Shown here piece after piece: positions 27,340 through 40,300 of a stretch of DNA of 64,000 nucleotides. Source of the DNA: Xestospongia bergquistia (taxonomy: Eukaryota; Porifera; Demospongiae; Haplosclerida; Petrosiidae). The position numbers and the translations under genes are program-made. Every line of letters begins with the position of its first letter. Position 1 is the stretch's first letter. The stretch is from positions 3,113,501 through 3,177,500 of the forward strand of contig OZ014425.1 in the NCBI GenBank assembly GCA_963965975.1, read 5' to 3'. The notes beneath the pieces were generated by a model. The model was not told where the DNA came from, did no database searches, and saw only the letters and a program-made list of their open reading frames with translations.

Positions 27340-28926
27340 TTATTGATTTCGAACTGGTATGTTGTAGAGCAGAGATGTCCAGGTAGGATTGATGATAAAG
27401 CCTGGATCTAGGTTGATGGTGTTGCTAGTGGTTTTGATGAATATTGCTTCTTTGGTCTTTCTCTTCCACCAGCTGCTCTCTTGTTCAAGTATTCTGCACT
27501 CATCCCATAAAATCTTGTGTCCTGAATTGATAAAGTGGAGAGCCAAAGCATTGGTGGTATCACCATTTTTAACAGCCCTCTTGTGTTCAGCTTTTCTTAT
27601 TTTCATTGTTCTACCAGTTTCTCCAATGTATACAGCACCGCATTCGCAAGGGATCTCATAGATGACTCCCACTTTATCCTCTGGTGGAGTAGGGATCTTG
27701 ACATGTGATAGGGATCTCCTAAGTGTATTTCTGGAGGTAAATGCAGTTTTGATGTTGAGGGAACGACAAGCTTGACTGATACCTTCACTTAGGCCTTTGA
27801 TATAAGGAAGGACAAGGGTTCTCTTCTTTTCTTTTGTCAAGGATTCTTCAGATGATATTGGAGTAACTGTTGTACTCTTCTTAGGTTTAGATTGATTAAG
27901 GCCATAGTAAATCCTTCTAGATGGAAAACCATTAGCTCTGAAGACGCCATGTAGTCTATTTATCTCATGGGGGAGTGTATCCTCTGAGCGTACGTTGATA
28001 GCTCTCTCCTTGAGACAGTTGATGATACCTGATTTGACAAGTGGATGGTGATTAGATCTGTAATTCAGGTATCTATCAGTATGGGTGGGTTTTCTGTAAA
28101 CTGTTGTAGTCAGCCTGTTGTTATTTTTTGAGATGAGTACATCTAAGAAGGCGATGGAGTTGTTAACTTCCATCTCCATTGTGAACTCAATCCTATCGTG
28201 TAGGCTATTGATGTGGGACAGAAAATCCTGCAAAGAAGAGCTGTTGTGAGGCCAGATGACGAAGGTGTCATCGACGTATCTTCTCCACATTTTTGGTTGT
28301 AGATGAAAGGTTGAGATAGCAGTCATTTCAAAATCTTCCATAAAAATATTGGCTACTGTGGGTGATAGTGGTGAACCCATGGCTGTGCCGTCCGTCTGTT
28401 CATAGAGTTTATCCCCAAACCTGAAGAAGGTTGATCTGAGGCATAGTTCTACTAGATGACAAATCTGAAGTGGGGTCATGGTGGTTCTATTTCCTAGATC
28501 TTCATCTGATATTAATCTATCCTTGATGATGGTGAGGACATCATTGATTGGTACCCTGGTAAACAAACTCTTAACATCAAAACTGACGAGTAAATCATTT
28601 TCTTCCAGATTAAGATGAGAGATGGAACTAACAAAATGGGAAGAATTTTTGACATAACTGTCCGTTTTTCCAACAAGAGGGGAAAGAATCCTATAAAGTT
28701 CTTTTGCTAAGTTATATGTGGCAGATCCAATAGTACACACAATAGGTCTGAGAGGAACTTCTGTTTTGTGTATTTTAGGTAGGCCATAGATCTGCGGTGT
28801 GGTGGGATTCTTTGGAATAAGATGTTTGGCTAATTCTGGGGAGATATTATTAGTTTGGAGGATATCTTCAAGAGCTTTCTTTATGGAATTGGTGAATCTG
28901 TTGGTAGGGTTGCCTTTGGTGATTTT
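27340..28926 (-). CDS. Penelope-like element protein, RT plus GIY-YIG endonuclease, N-terminally truncated
   Basis: An open frame of 528 codons ends in a stop at 27340-27342. It begins directly after an in-frame TGA (28927-28929) that belongs to the terminal inverted repeat. No ATG start is credible: codon 28738-28740 is GTG inside the conserved stretch LRPIVCTIGS. Upstream of it the frame still reads the Penelope hallmark YGLPKIHK. Counting from that GTG as residue 1, RT motif A is SFDVKSLF (53-60), the TDGTAMGSPLSP motif spans 116-127 and the catalytic YVDD is at 155-158. The GIY-YIG module is GVIY (358-361) and YIGETGR (371-377), with C365/C367 before it and histidines after it that could form the zinc-binding site described for this family. 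In the family the RT copies the element RNA at a nick made by the endonuclease. Here the N-terminal part of the protein is absent. Confidence 0.93.
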   Translation of the reverse strand, partial: KITKGNPTNRFTNSIKKALEDILQTNNISPELAKHLIPKNPTTPQIYGLPKIHKTEVPLRPIVCTIGSATYNLAKELYRILSPLVGKTDSYVKNSSHFVSSISHLNLEENDLLVSFDVKSLFTRVPINDVLTIIKDRLISDEDLGNRTTMTPLQICHLVELCLRSTFFRFGDKLYEQTDGTAMGSPLSPTVANIFMEDFEMTAISTFHLQPKMWRRYVDDTFVIWPHNSSSLQDFLSHINSLHDRIEFTMEMEVNNSIAFLDVLISKNNNRLTTTVYRKPTHTDRYLNYRSNHHPLVKSGIINCLKERAINVRSEDTLPHEINRLHGVFRANGFPSRRIYYGLNQSKPKKSTTVTPISSEESLTKEKKRTLVLPYIKGLSEGISQACRSLNIKTAFTSRNTLRRSLSHVKIPTPPEDKVGVIYEIPCECGAVYIGETGRTMKIRKAEHKRAVKNGDTTNALALHFINSGHKILWDECRILEQESSWWKRKTKEAIFIKTTSNTINLDPGFIINPTWTSLLYNIPVRNQ

Positions 28927-28980
28927 TCAGAATATCTTTCTATCAATTTCATAAAGCTCAAATAATCTTTTTCTTAAAAA
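28923..28980. repeat. Terminal inverted repeat of the Penelope-like element, right arm
   Basis: Inverted partner of 27040-27097 with three mismatches. It is joined directly to the truncated RT frame and contributes the TGA that closes that frame upstream. It stops short of the ribozyme region present beside the left arm. Such an inverted end piece at the 5' tip is known from Penelope elements. Confidence 0.92.
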
Positions 28981-28992
28981 TTCTCTCAATAG
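28981..28992. repeat. Target-site duplication, right copy
   Basis: TTCTCTCAATAG, identical to 26999-27010, restarts the satellite in phase directly after the element. Confidence 0.9.
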
Positions 28993-31900
28993 TCTAACCC
29001 TTCTAAAGCCTTTAACTTAAAGACTTTAGAGCGTTAATGCAAACTAACTTACTAAACTGTTAATGGCTGTTTATTTAGTTAGTGCCAAAAAGTCCTTTAG
29101 ACTGAGCAGTTTACTTTATAAACTTCTCTCAATAGTCTAAACCTTCTAAAGTCTTTAACTCAAAGACTTCATAGCGTTAATGCAAACTAACTTACTAAAT
29201 TGTTAATAGCTGTTTATTTAGTTAGTGCCATAAAGTCCTTTAGACTGAGCAGTTTACTTTATAAACTTCTCTCAATAGTCTAAACCTTCTAAAGTCTTTA
29301 ACTTAAAGACTTTAGAGCGTTAATGCAAACTAACTTTCTAAACTGTTAATAGCTGTTTATTTAGTTAGTGCCATAAAATCCTTTAGACTGAGCAGTTTAC
29401 ATTATAAACTTCTATAAATAGTCTAAACCTTCTAAAGTCTTTCACTTAAAGACTTTAGAAAGTTCATTCAAACTAACTTACAAAACTGTTAATAGCTATT
29501 TATTTAGTTAGTGCCATAAAGTCCTTTAGACTGAGCAGTTTACTTTATAATCTTCTCTCAATAGTCTAAACCTTCTAAAGTCTTTAACTTAAAGACCTTA
29601 GAGCGTTAATGCAAACTAACTTACTAAACTGTTAATAGCTGTTTATTTAGTTAGTGCCATAAAGTTCTTTAGAATGAGCAGTTTACTTTATAAACTTCTC
29701 TCAATAGTCTAAACATTCTAAACTCTTTAACTTAAAGACTTTAGAGCGTTAATGCGAACTATCTTACTAAACTTTTAAAAGCTGTTTATTTACTTAGTGC
29801 CATAAAGTCCTTTAGACTGAGAAGTGTACTTTGTCAACTTCTCACAATAGTCTAAACCTTCTAAAGTCTTTAACTTAAAGACTTTAGAGCGTTAATGCAA
29901 ACAAACTTACTAAACTGTTAATAGCTGTTTATTTAGTTAGTGCCATAAAGTCCTTTAGACTGACAGTTTACTTTATAAACTTCCCTCAATAGTCTAAACC
30001 TTCTAAAGTCTTTAACTGAAAGACTTTGGAGCGTTAATGCAAACTAACTTACTAAACTGTTAATAGCTGTTTATTTAGTTAGTGCCATAAAGTCCTTTAC
30101 ACTGAGCTGTTTACTTTATAAACTTCTCTCAATAGTCTAAACCTTCTAAAGTCTTTCACATAAAGACTTTAAAGCGTTATTGCAAAGTAACTTACTAAAC
30201 TTTTAATAGCTGTTTATTTAATTAGTGCCATAAAGTCCTTTAGACTGAGCAGTTTACTTTATAAACTTCTCTCCATAGTCTAAACCTAATAAAGTCTTTA
30301 TTTTAAAGACTTTACAGCGTTAATGCAAACTAACTTAATAAACTGTGAAAAGTTGCTTATTTACTTAGTGCAATAACGTCCTTTAGACTGAGCAGTTTAC
30401 TTTATAAACTTCTCTCAATAGTCTAAACCTTCTAAAGTCTTTAACATAAAGACTTTAGAGTGTTAATGAAAACTAACTTACTAAACTGTTAATAGCTGTT
30501 TATTTAGTTAGTGCCGTAAAGTCCTTTAGACTAAACTGTTTACTTTATAAACATGTCTCAATAGTCTAAACCTACTAAAGTCTTTAACTTAAAGACTTTA
30601 GAGCGTTAATGCAAAAAAACTTACTAAACTGTTAATAGCTGTTTAGTTAGTTAGTGCCATAAAGTCCTTCAGACTGAGCAGTTTACTTTATAAAGTTCTC
30701 TCAATAGTCTAAACCTTCTAAAGTCTTTAACTTAAAGACTTTAGAGCGTTAACGCAAACTAAATTACTAAACTGTTAATAGCTGTCTATTTAGTTAGTGC
30801 CATAAAGTCCTTTAGAATGAGCAGTTTACTTTATAAAAATCTGTCAATAGTCTAACCCTTCTAAAGTCTTGAACTTAAAGACTTTAGAGCATTAATGCAA
30901 ACAAACTTACTAAACTGTTAATCGCTGTTTATTTATTTAGTGCCATAAAGTCCTTTAGACTGAGCAGTTTACTTTATAAGCTTCTCTCAATAGTCTAAAC
31001 CTACTAAAGTCTTTAACTTAAAGACTTTAGAGCATTAATGCAAAGTAACTTACTAAAGTGTTAATAGCTGTTTATTTAATTAGTGCCATAATGTCCTTTA
31101 GACTGAGCAGTTTACTTTATAAAAATCTCTCAATAGTCTAAACCTACTAAAGTCTTTAACTTAAAGACTTTAATGCGTTAATGCAAACTAACTTACTAAA
31201 CTGTGAAAAGCTGTTTATTTACATAGAGCCATAAAGTCCTGTACACTAAGCAGTTTACTGTATAAATTTTCTCTATAGTCTAAACCTTCTAAAGTCTTTA
31301 ACTTAAAGACTTTAGAGCATTAATGCAAACTAACTTACTAAACTGTTAGTAGCTGTTTATTTAGTTAGTGCCATAAAGTCCTATAGACTGAGCAGTTGAC
31401 TTTATAAACTTCTCTCAATAGTCAAAACCTTCTAAAGTCTTTAACTTAAAGACTTTAGAGCGTTAATGCAAACTAACTTACTAAACTGTTAATAGCTGTT
31501 TTTTTAAGTTAGTGCCATGAAGTCCTTTAGACTGAGCAGTTTACTTTATAAACTTCTCTCAATAGGCTAAACCTACTAAAGTCTTTAACTTAAAGACTTT
31601 AGAGCGTTAATGCAAACTAACTTACTAAACTGTTAATAGCTGTTTATTTAGTTAGTGCCATAAAGTCCTTTAGACTGAGGCGTTTACTTTATAAACTTCT
31701 CTTCATAGTCTAAACGTACTAAAGTCTTTATTTTAAAGACTTTAGAGCGTTAATGCAAAGTAACTTACTACTCTGTGAAAAGCTCTTTATTTTCTTAGTG
31801 CCATAAAGACGTTTAGACTGAGCAGTTTACTATATAAACTTCTCTCAATAGTCTAAACCTTCTAAAGTCTTTAACTTAAAGACTTTAGAGCGTTAATGAA

Positions 31901-34900
31901 AACTAAATTACTAAACTGTTAATAGCTGTTCATTTAGTTAGTGCCATAAAGTATTTAGACTGAACAGTTTACTTTATAAACTTCTCTAAATAGTCTAAAC
32001 TTTCTAAAGTCTTTAACTTAAAGACTTTAGAGCGTTAATGAAAACTAACTTACTAAACTATTAATAACTGTTTATTTAGTTAGTGCCATAAAGTCCTTTA
32101 GACTGAGCAGTTTACTTTATGAACTTATCTCAATAGTTTAAACCCTCTAAAGTCTTTAAATTAAAGACTTTAGAGCATTAATGCAAACTAACTTACTAAA
32201 CTGTTAATAGCTGTTTATTTAGTTAGTGCCATAAAGTCCTTTAGACTGAACTGTTTACTTTATAAACATGTCTCAATAGTCTAAACCTACTAAAGTCTTT
32301 AACTTAAAGACTTTAGAGCGTTAATGCAAACTAACTTACTAAACTGTTAATAGCTATTTAGTAAGTTAGTGGAATAAAGTCCTTCAGACTGAGCAGTTTA
32401 CTTTATAAACTTCTCTCAATAGTCTAATCCTTCTAAAGTCTTTAACTTAAAGACTTTAGAGCGTTAATGCAAAGTAACTTACTAAACTGTTAATAGCTGT
32501 TTATTTAGTTAGTGCCATAATGTCCTTTAGAATGAGCAGTTTACTTTATAAAAATCTCTCAATAGTCTAAACCTTCTAAAGTCTTTAACTTAAAGACTTT
32601 AGAGAATTAAAGCAAACTAACTTACTAAACTTTTAATAGCTGTTTCTTTACTTAGTGCCATAAAGTCCTATAGACTGAGCAGTTTACTTCATAAACATCT
32701 CTCAATAGTCAAAACCTTCTAAAGTCTTTAACTTACAGACTTTAGAGCGTTAATGCAAACAAACTTACTAAACTGTTAATCGCTGTTTATTTAGTTAGTG
32801 CCATAAAGTCCTTTAGACTGAGCAGTTTACTTTATAAACTTCTCTCAATAGTCTAAACCTACTAAAGTCTTTAACTTAAACACTTTAGAGCGTTAATGCA
32901 AACTAACTTACTAAACTGTTAATAGCTGTTTATTTAGTTAGTGCCATAATGTCCTTTAGACTGAGCAGTTTACTTTATAAAAATCTCTCCATAGTCTAAA
33001 CCTTCTAAAGTCTTCATTTTAAAGACTTTAGAGCGTTAATGCAAAGTAACTTACTAAACTGTTAAAAGCTGTTAATTTAGTTAGAGCCATAAGGTCCTTT
33101 AGACTGAGCAGTTTACTTTATAAACTTCTCTCAATAGTCTAAACCTTCTAAAGTCTTTAACTTAAAGACTTTAGAGCGTTAATGCAAACTAACTTACTAA
33201 ACTGTTAATAGCTGTTTATGCAGTTAGTGCCATAAAGTCCTTCAGACTGAGCAGTTTACTTTATAAACTTCTCTCAACAGTCTAAACCTTTTAAAGTCTT
33301 TAACTTAAAGACTTTAGAGAGTTAATGCAAACTAACTTACTAAACTGTTAATAGCTGTTTCTTTACTTAGTGCCATAAAGTCCTATAGACTGAGCAGTTT
33401 ACTCTATAAACATCTCTCAATAGCCTAAACCTTCTAAAGTCTTTAACTTTAAGACGTTAATGCAAACTAACTTACTAAACTTTTAATAGCTGTTTATGTA
33501 GTTAGTGCCATAAAGTCCTTTAGACTGAGCAGTTTACTTTATAAACTTCTCTCAACAGTCTAAAACTTTTAAAGTCTTTAACTTAAAGACTTTAGAGCGT
33601 TAATGCAAACTAACTTACTAAACTGTTAATAGCTGTTTATTTAGTTAGTTCCATAATGTCCTTTAGACTGAGCAGTTTACTTTATAAAAATCTCTCAATA
33701 GTCTAAACCTTCTAAAGTCTTCATTTTAAAGACTTTAGAGTGTTAATGCGAAGTAACTTACTAAACTGTTAATAGCTGTTAATTTAGTTAGTGCCATAAA
33801 GTCCTTTAGACTGAGCAGTTTACTTTATAAAGATCTCTCAATAGTCTAAACATACTAAAGTCTTTAACTTAAAGACTTTAGAGCGTTAATGCGAACTAAC
33901 TTACTAAACTTTTAAAAGCTGTTTATTTAGTTCGTGCCATAAAGTCCTTTAAACTGAGAATTTTACTTTATCAACTACTCTCAATAGTCTAAACCTTCTA
34001 AAGTCTTTAACTTAAAGACTTTAGAGCGTTAATGCTAACAAACTTACTAAACTGTTAATAGCTGTTTATTTAGTTAGTGCCATAAAGTACTTTAGACTGA
34101 GCAGTTTACTCTATAAACATCTCTAAAGAGCCTAAACCTTCTAAAGTCTTTAACTTAAAGACTTTAGAGCATTAATGCAAACTAACTTACTAAACTGTTA
34201 ATAGCTGTTTATTTAGTTAGTGCCATAAAGTCCTTTAGACTGAGCAGTTTACTTTATAAACTTCTCTCAACAGTCTAAATCTTCTAAAGTCTTTAACTTA
34301 AAGACTTTAGAGTGTTAAAGCAAATTAACTTACTAAACTGTTAATAGCTGTTTATTTAGTTAGTGCCATAAAGTCCTTTAGACTTAGCCGTTTACTTTAC
34401 AAACTTCTCTCAATAGTCTAAACATTCTAAAGTCTTTAACTTAAAGACTTTAGAGCGTTAATGCAAACAAACTTACTAAACTGTTAATAGCTGTTTATTT
34501 AGTTAGTGCAATAAAGTCCTTTAGACTGAGCAGTTTACTTTATAAACTTCTCTCAATAGTCTAAACCTACTAAAGTCTTTAACTTAAAGACTTAAGAGCG
34601 TTAATGCAAACTAACTTACTAAACTGTTAATAGCTGTTTATTTAGTTAGTGCCAGAAAGTCCTTTAGACTGAGCAGTTTACTTTATAAACTTCTCTCAAT
34701 AGTCTAAACCTTCTAAAGTCTTTAACTTAAAGACTTTAGAGCGTTAATGCAAACTAACTTACTAAACTGTTAATAGCTGTTTATTTAGTTAGTGCCATAA
34801 AGTCCTTTAGACTGAGCAGTTTACTTTATAAACTTCTCTCAATAGTCTAAACCCTCTAAAGTCTTTAACTTAAACACTTTAGAGCGTTAATGCAAACAAA

Positions 34901-37399
34901 CTGACTAAACTGTTAATAGCAGTTTATTTAGTTAGTGCCATAGTGTCCTTTAGACTGAGCAGTTTATTTTATAAACTTCTCTCAATAGTCTAAACCTTCT
35001 AAAGTCTTTAACTTAAAGAGTTTAGAGCGTTAATGCAAACTAACTTACTAAAGTGTTAATAGCTGTTTATTTAGTTAGTGCCATAGAGTCCTTCAGACTG
35101 AGCAGTTTACTTTGTAATCTTCTCTCAATAGTCTAAACCAACTGAAGGCTTTAACTTAAAGACTTTAGAGCGTTAATGCAAAATAACTAACAAAACTGTT
35201 AATAGCTGTTTATTTAGTTAGTGCCATAAACTCGTGAGCAGTTTACTTTATCTCAATAGTCTAAAACTTCTAAAGTCTTTATCTTAAAGACTTTAGAGCG
35301 TTAATGCAAACGAACTTACTAAACTATTAATAGCTTTTTACTTAGTTAGTGCTATAAAGTCATTTAGACTGAGCAGTTTACTTTATAAACTACTCTCAAT
35401 AGTCTAAACCGTCTTAAGTCTTTAAGTTAAAGACTTTAGAGCGTTAATGCAAACTAACCTACTAAACTGTTAATAGCTCTTTATTAATTTAGTGCCATAA
35501 AGTCCCTTAGACTGAGCAGTTTACTTTATAAAAATCTCTCAATAGTCTAAACCTTCTAAAGTCTTTAACTTAAAGACTTTAGAGCATTAATGCAAACTAA
35601 CTTACTGAACTGTTAATAGCTGTTTATTTAGTTAGTGCCATAAAGTCCTTTAGACCGAGCAGTTTACTTTATAAACTTCTCTCATTAGTCTAAACCTTCT
35701 AAAGTCTTTAACTTAAAGACTTTAGAGTGTTAAAGCAAACTAACTTACTAAACTGTTAATAGCTGTTTATTTAGTTAGTGCCATAAAGTCCTATTGACTG
35801 AGCATTTTACTGTATAAAAATCTCTAAATAGTCTAAACCTTCTAAAGTCTTTAACTTGAAGACTTTAGAGCGTTAATGCAAACTAACTTACTAAACAGTG
35901 AAAAGCTGTTTATTTAATTAGTGCCATAAAGTCCTTTAGACTGAGAAGTTTACTTTATCAAATTATCTCAATGGTCTAAACCTTCTAAAGTCTTTAACTT
36001 AAAGACTTTAGAGCGTTAATGCCAACAAACTTACTAAACTGTTAATAGCTTTTTATTTAGTTAGTGCCATAAAGTCCTTTAGACTGAGCAGTTTATTTTA
36101 TAATCTTGTTTCAATAGTCTAAACCTTCTAAAGTCTTTAACTTAAAGACTTTAGAGCGTTAATGCAAACTAACTTACTAAACTGTTAATAGCTGTTTATT
36201 TAGTTAGTGCCATAAAGTCCTTTAGACTGAGCAGTTTACTTTATAAACTTCTCTCAATAGTCTAAACCTTCTAAAGTCTTTAACTTAAAGACTTTAGAGC
36301 GTTAATGCAAACTAAGTTACTAAACTGTTAATATCTGTTTGTTTAGTTAGTGCCATAAAGTCCTTTAGACTGAGCAGTTTACTTTATAAACTTCTCTCAA
36401 TAGTCTAAACCTACTAAAATCTTTAATTTAAAGAGTTTAGAGGACTAATGCAAACTAACTTACTGAACTGTTAATAGCTGTTTGTTTACTTAGTGCCATA
36501 AAGTCCTTTTGACTGAGCAGTTTACTTTATAAACTTCTCTCAATAGTCTAAACCTTCTAAAGTCTTTAACTTATAGACTTTAGAGCGTTAATGCGAACAA
36601 ACTTACTAAACTGCTAATAGCTGTTTATTTAGTTAGTGCCATAAAGTCCTTTAGACTGAGCAGTTTACTTTATAAACTTTCTCATTAGTCTAAACCTTCT
36701 AAAGTCTTTAAGTTAAAGACTTTAGAGCGTTAATGCAAACTAACTTACTAAACTGTTAATAGCTGTTTATTTAGTTAGTGCCATAAAGTCCTTTAGACTG
36801 AGCAGTTTACTTTATAAAAATCTCTCAATAGTCTAAACCTTCTAAAGTCTTTGACTTAAAGATTTTAGAGCGTTAATGCAAACTAAGTTACTAAACTGTT
36901 AATAGCTGTTTATTTAGTTAATGCCATAAAGTCCTTTAGACTGAGAAGTTTACTTTATCAACTTCCCTCAATAGTCTAAACCTTCTAAAGTCTTTACCTT
37001 AAAGACTTTAGAGCATTAACGCAAACAGACTTACTAAACTGTTAATAGCTGCTTATTTAGTTAGTGCCATAAAGTTCTTTAGACTGAGCAGTTTACTTTA
37101 TAAACTTCTCTCAATAGTCTAAACCTTCTAAAGTCTTTATCTTAAAGAGTTTAGAGCGTTAATGCAAACTAACTTACTAAACTGTTAATAGCTGTTTATT
37201 TAGTTAATGACATAAAGTCCTTTAGACTGAGAAGTTTACTTTATCAACTTCTCTCAATAGTCTAAATCTTCTGAAGTCTTTAAGTTAAAGACTTTAGAGC
37301 ATTAATGCAAACAAACTTACTAAACTGTTAATAGCTCCTTATTTAGTTAGTGCCATAAAGTCCTTTAGACTGAGCAGTTTACTTTATAAACTTCTCTCA

Positions 37400-40300
37400 A
37401 TAGTCTAAAGCTTCTAAAGTCTTTAAATTGAAGACTTTAAAGGTTAATGCAAACTATCTTACTAAAATGTTAATAGATCTTCATTTATTTAGTCCCGTGA
37501 AGTCCTTTAGACTGAGCAGTTTACTTTATAAACTTCACTCGATAGTCTAAACCTTCTAAAGTTTTAAATTAAAGACTTTAGAGAGTTAATGGAAACCTAC
37601 TTACTAAACTGATAGTAGCACCTTCTTTAGTTAGTCCCATTAAGTCTTTAGGGTTGAGCAGTTTACTTTATAAACATCACTCAATAGTCTAAACCTTCTA
37701 AAGTCTTACAATTAAAGACTTTAGAGAGTTAATACAAACCATCTTACTAAACTGTTAATAGCTCTTTATTTAGTTAGTCCCATTAATCCTTTAGACTGAA
37801 CAGTTTTCTTTATAATCTTCATTCTATGGTCTAAACCTTCTAAAGTCTTTAACTTAAAGACTTTAGATCGTTAATGTAAACCTACTTACTAAACTGTTAG
37901 TAGCAGTTTGTTTAGTTAGTCCCATTAAGTCCTTTAGACTGAGTAGTTTACTATACAAACTTCACTCAATAGTCTAAACCTTCTAAAGTCTTTATCTTAA
38001 AGACTTTAGAGCGTTAATGCAAACCAACTTACTAAACTGTTAATAGCTGTTTATTTAGTTCGTGCCTTAAAGTCCTTTAGACTGAGCAGTTTACTTTGTA
38101 AACTTCACTCAATAGTCTAAACCTTCTAAAGTCTTTAAATTAAAGACTTTAGGGTATTAATGGAAACTATCTTACCAAAATGTTAATAGCTCTTTATTTA
38201 TTTAGTCCTATTAAGTCGTTTAGACTGACCAGTTTACTTTATAAAATTTACTCAATAGTTTAAACCTTCTAAAGTCTTTAAATTAAAGACTTTAGAGCGA
38301 TAATGCAAACCTACTTACTAAACTGTTAGTAGCAGCTTCTTTAGTTAGTCCCATTAAGTCCGTCAGACTGAGCAGTTTACTTTATAAACTTCACTCAATA
38401 GTCTAAACCTTCTAGAGTCCTTAAATTAAAGACTTTAGAGACTTAATACAAACCATCTTTCTAAACTGTTAATAGCTCTTTATTTAGTCAGTCCTATTAA
38501 GTCCTTTAGACTGAGCAGTTTACTTTATGAACTTCACTCAATACTGTTAACCTTCTCAATTTTTTAAATTCAAGACTTTAGAGCGTTAATGCAAACGAAC
38601 TAACCAAACTATTGTTAGCAGTTTATTTTGTTAGTGCGACTGAGTCCTTTAGACTTAGTAGTTTTCTATATAATCATCACTCAATACTCTAAACCATCTA
38701 AAGTCTTTAACTTAAAGACTTTAGAGCGTTAATACAAACGAACTTACGAAACTGTTAATAGCAGTTTATTTAGTTAGTGCCATAAAGTCCTTTAGATTGA
38801 GCAGTTTTCCTTATAATCTTCACTCAAAAGTCTAAACCTTCTAATGTGTTTAACTTAAAGACTTTAGAGCGTTAATGAAACAAACTTACTAAACTGTTAA
38901 TAGCTGTTTATTTAGTTAGTCCCATTAAGTCCTTTAGACTGAGCAGTTTACTATAAGAACTTCACTCAATAGTCTAAACCTTCTAAAGTCTTTAAATTAA
39001 AGACTTTAGAGTGTTAATGCAAACGAACTAACTAAACTGTTTATAACAGTTTATTTAGTTAGTGCCATTAAGTCCGTTAGACTGAGGAGTTTAGTTTATG
39101 AACTTAACTCAATAGTCTGAACCTTCTCAAGTCTTTAAATTAAGGAGTTTAGAGAGTTAATGCAAACGACCTAACTATACTGTTATTAGAAACTTATTTA
39201 GTTAGTAGCATTAAGTCCTTTAGACTTAGCAGTTTACTTTAAGAACTTCACTCAGTAGTCTAAACCTTCTTAAGTCTTTAACTTAAAGACTTTGGAGTGT
39301 TAATGTAAACGAACTAACTAAACTGTTAATAGCAGTTTATTTTGTTAGTGGCACTAAGTCCTTTAGACTGAGCAGTTTTCTTTATAATTTCCATTCAATC
39401 GTCTGAACCTCTTAAGCCTTTAACTTAAGGACTTCAGAGCGTTAATGCAAACTAACTTACTAAACTGTTAGTAGCAGTTTGCTTAGTTAGTCCCATTAAG
39501 TCCTTTAGACTGAGCAGTTTACGTTATAAACTTCACTCAATAGTCTAAACCTTCTAAAGTCTTTAACTTAAAGACTTTAGAGCGGTAATGCAAACCACCT
39601 TATTAAACTGTTAATAGCAGTTTATTTATTAGTGCCATAAAGTCCTTTAGACTAAGAAGTTTACTGTATAAATTTCACTCAATAGTCTAAACCTTCTATA
39701 GTCTTTAACTTAAAGAGTTTAAAGCGTTAATGCAAACAAACTTACTAAACTGTTAGTAGCAGTTTGCTTAGTTAGTCCCTTTAAGTCCTTTAGGCTGAGC
39801 AGTTTAATTTATAAAATTCACTCAATAGTCTAAACCTTCTAAAGTCTTTAACTTAAAGACTTTAGACCGTTAATGCAAGCCTACTTACTAAACTGTGAAT
39901 AGCTGTTTATTTAGTTCGTGCCATAAAGTCCTTTTGACTGAGCAATTTACTTCATAAACTTCACTCAATAGTCTAAACCTTCTAAAGTCCTGAAATTAAA
40001 GACTTTAGTGAGTTAATACAATCCAACTTACTAAACTGTTAATGCCTCTTTTTTTAGTTAGTCCCATTAAGTCCTTTAGACTGAGCGGTTTACTTTATGA
40101 ACAATTAATAGTCTTAACCTTCTAAAGTCTTTAACTTAAAGACTTCAGAGCTTTAATGCAAACGAACTTACTAAACTGTTAATAGCAATTAATTTAGTTA
40201 GTGCCATTAAGTCGTTTAGACTGAGAAGTTTACTTTATAAACTACACTGAAAGGTCTTAACTTTCTAAAGTCTTTAACTTAAAGACTTTAGAGCATTAAT

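Larger units (their letters stand above)
27011..28980 (-). mobile_element. 5'-truncated Penelope-like retroelement inside the satellite
   Basis: A 1970-bp insertion is flanked by a 12-bp direct duplication of satellite sequence (26999-27010 and 28981-28992). On the minus strand it reads: a 58-bp inverted copy of the element's own end, the RT and GIY-YIG coding region, an untranslated tail with a hammerhead-ribozyme motif, and the other inverted end. The RT plus C-terminal GIY-YIG combination defines Penelope-like elements. The 5' part of the ORF is missing, as is common for these elements, and no start codon is left. This copy is therefore a dead insertion, but its ORF has no internal stop, so it is probably recent. 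Confidence 0.92.

Noticed and set aside
27389..27661. Plus-strand open stretch of 90 codons, and the minus-strand 27603-27788 stretch
   Set aside because: Both lie within the RT/GIY-YIG coding region in other frames and have no family motif of their own.
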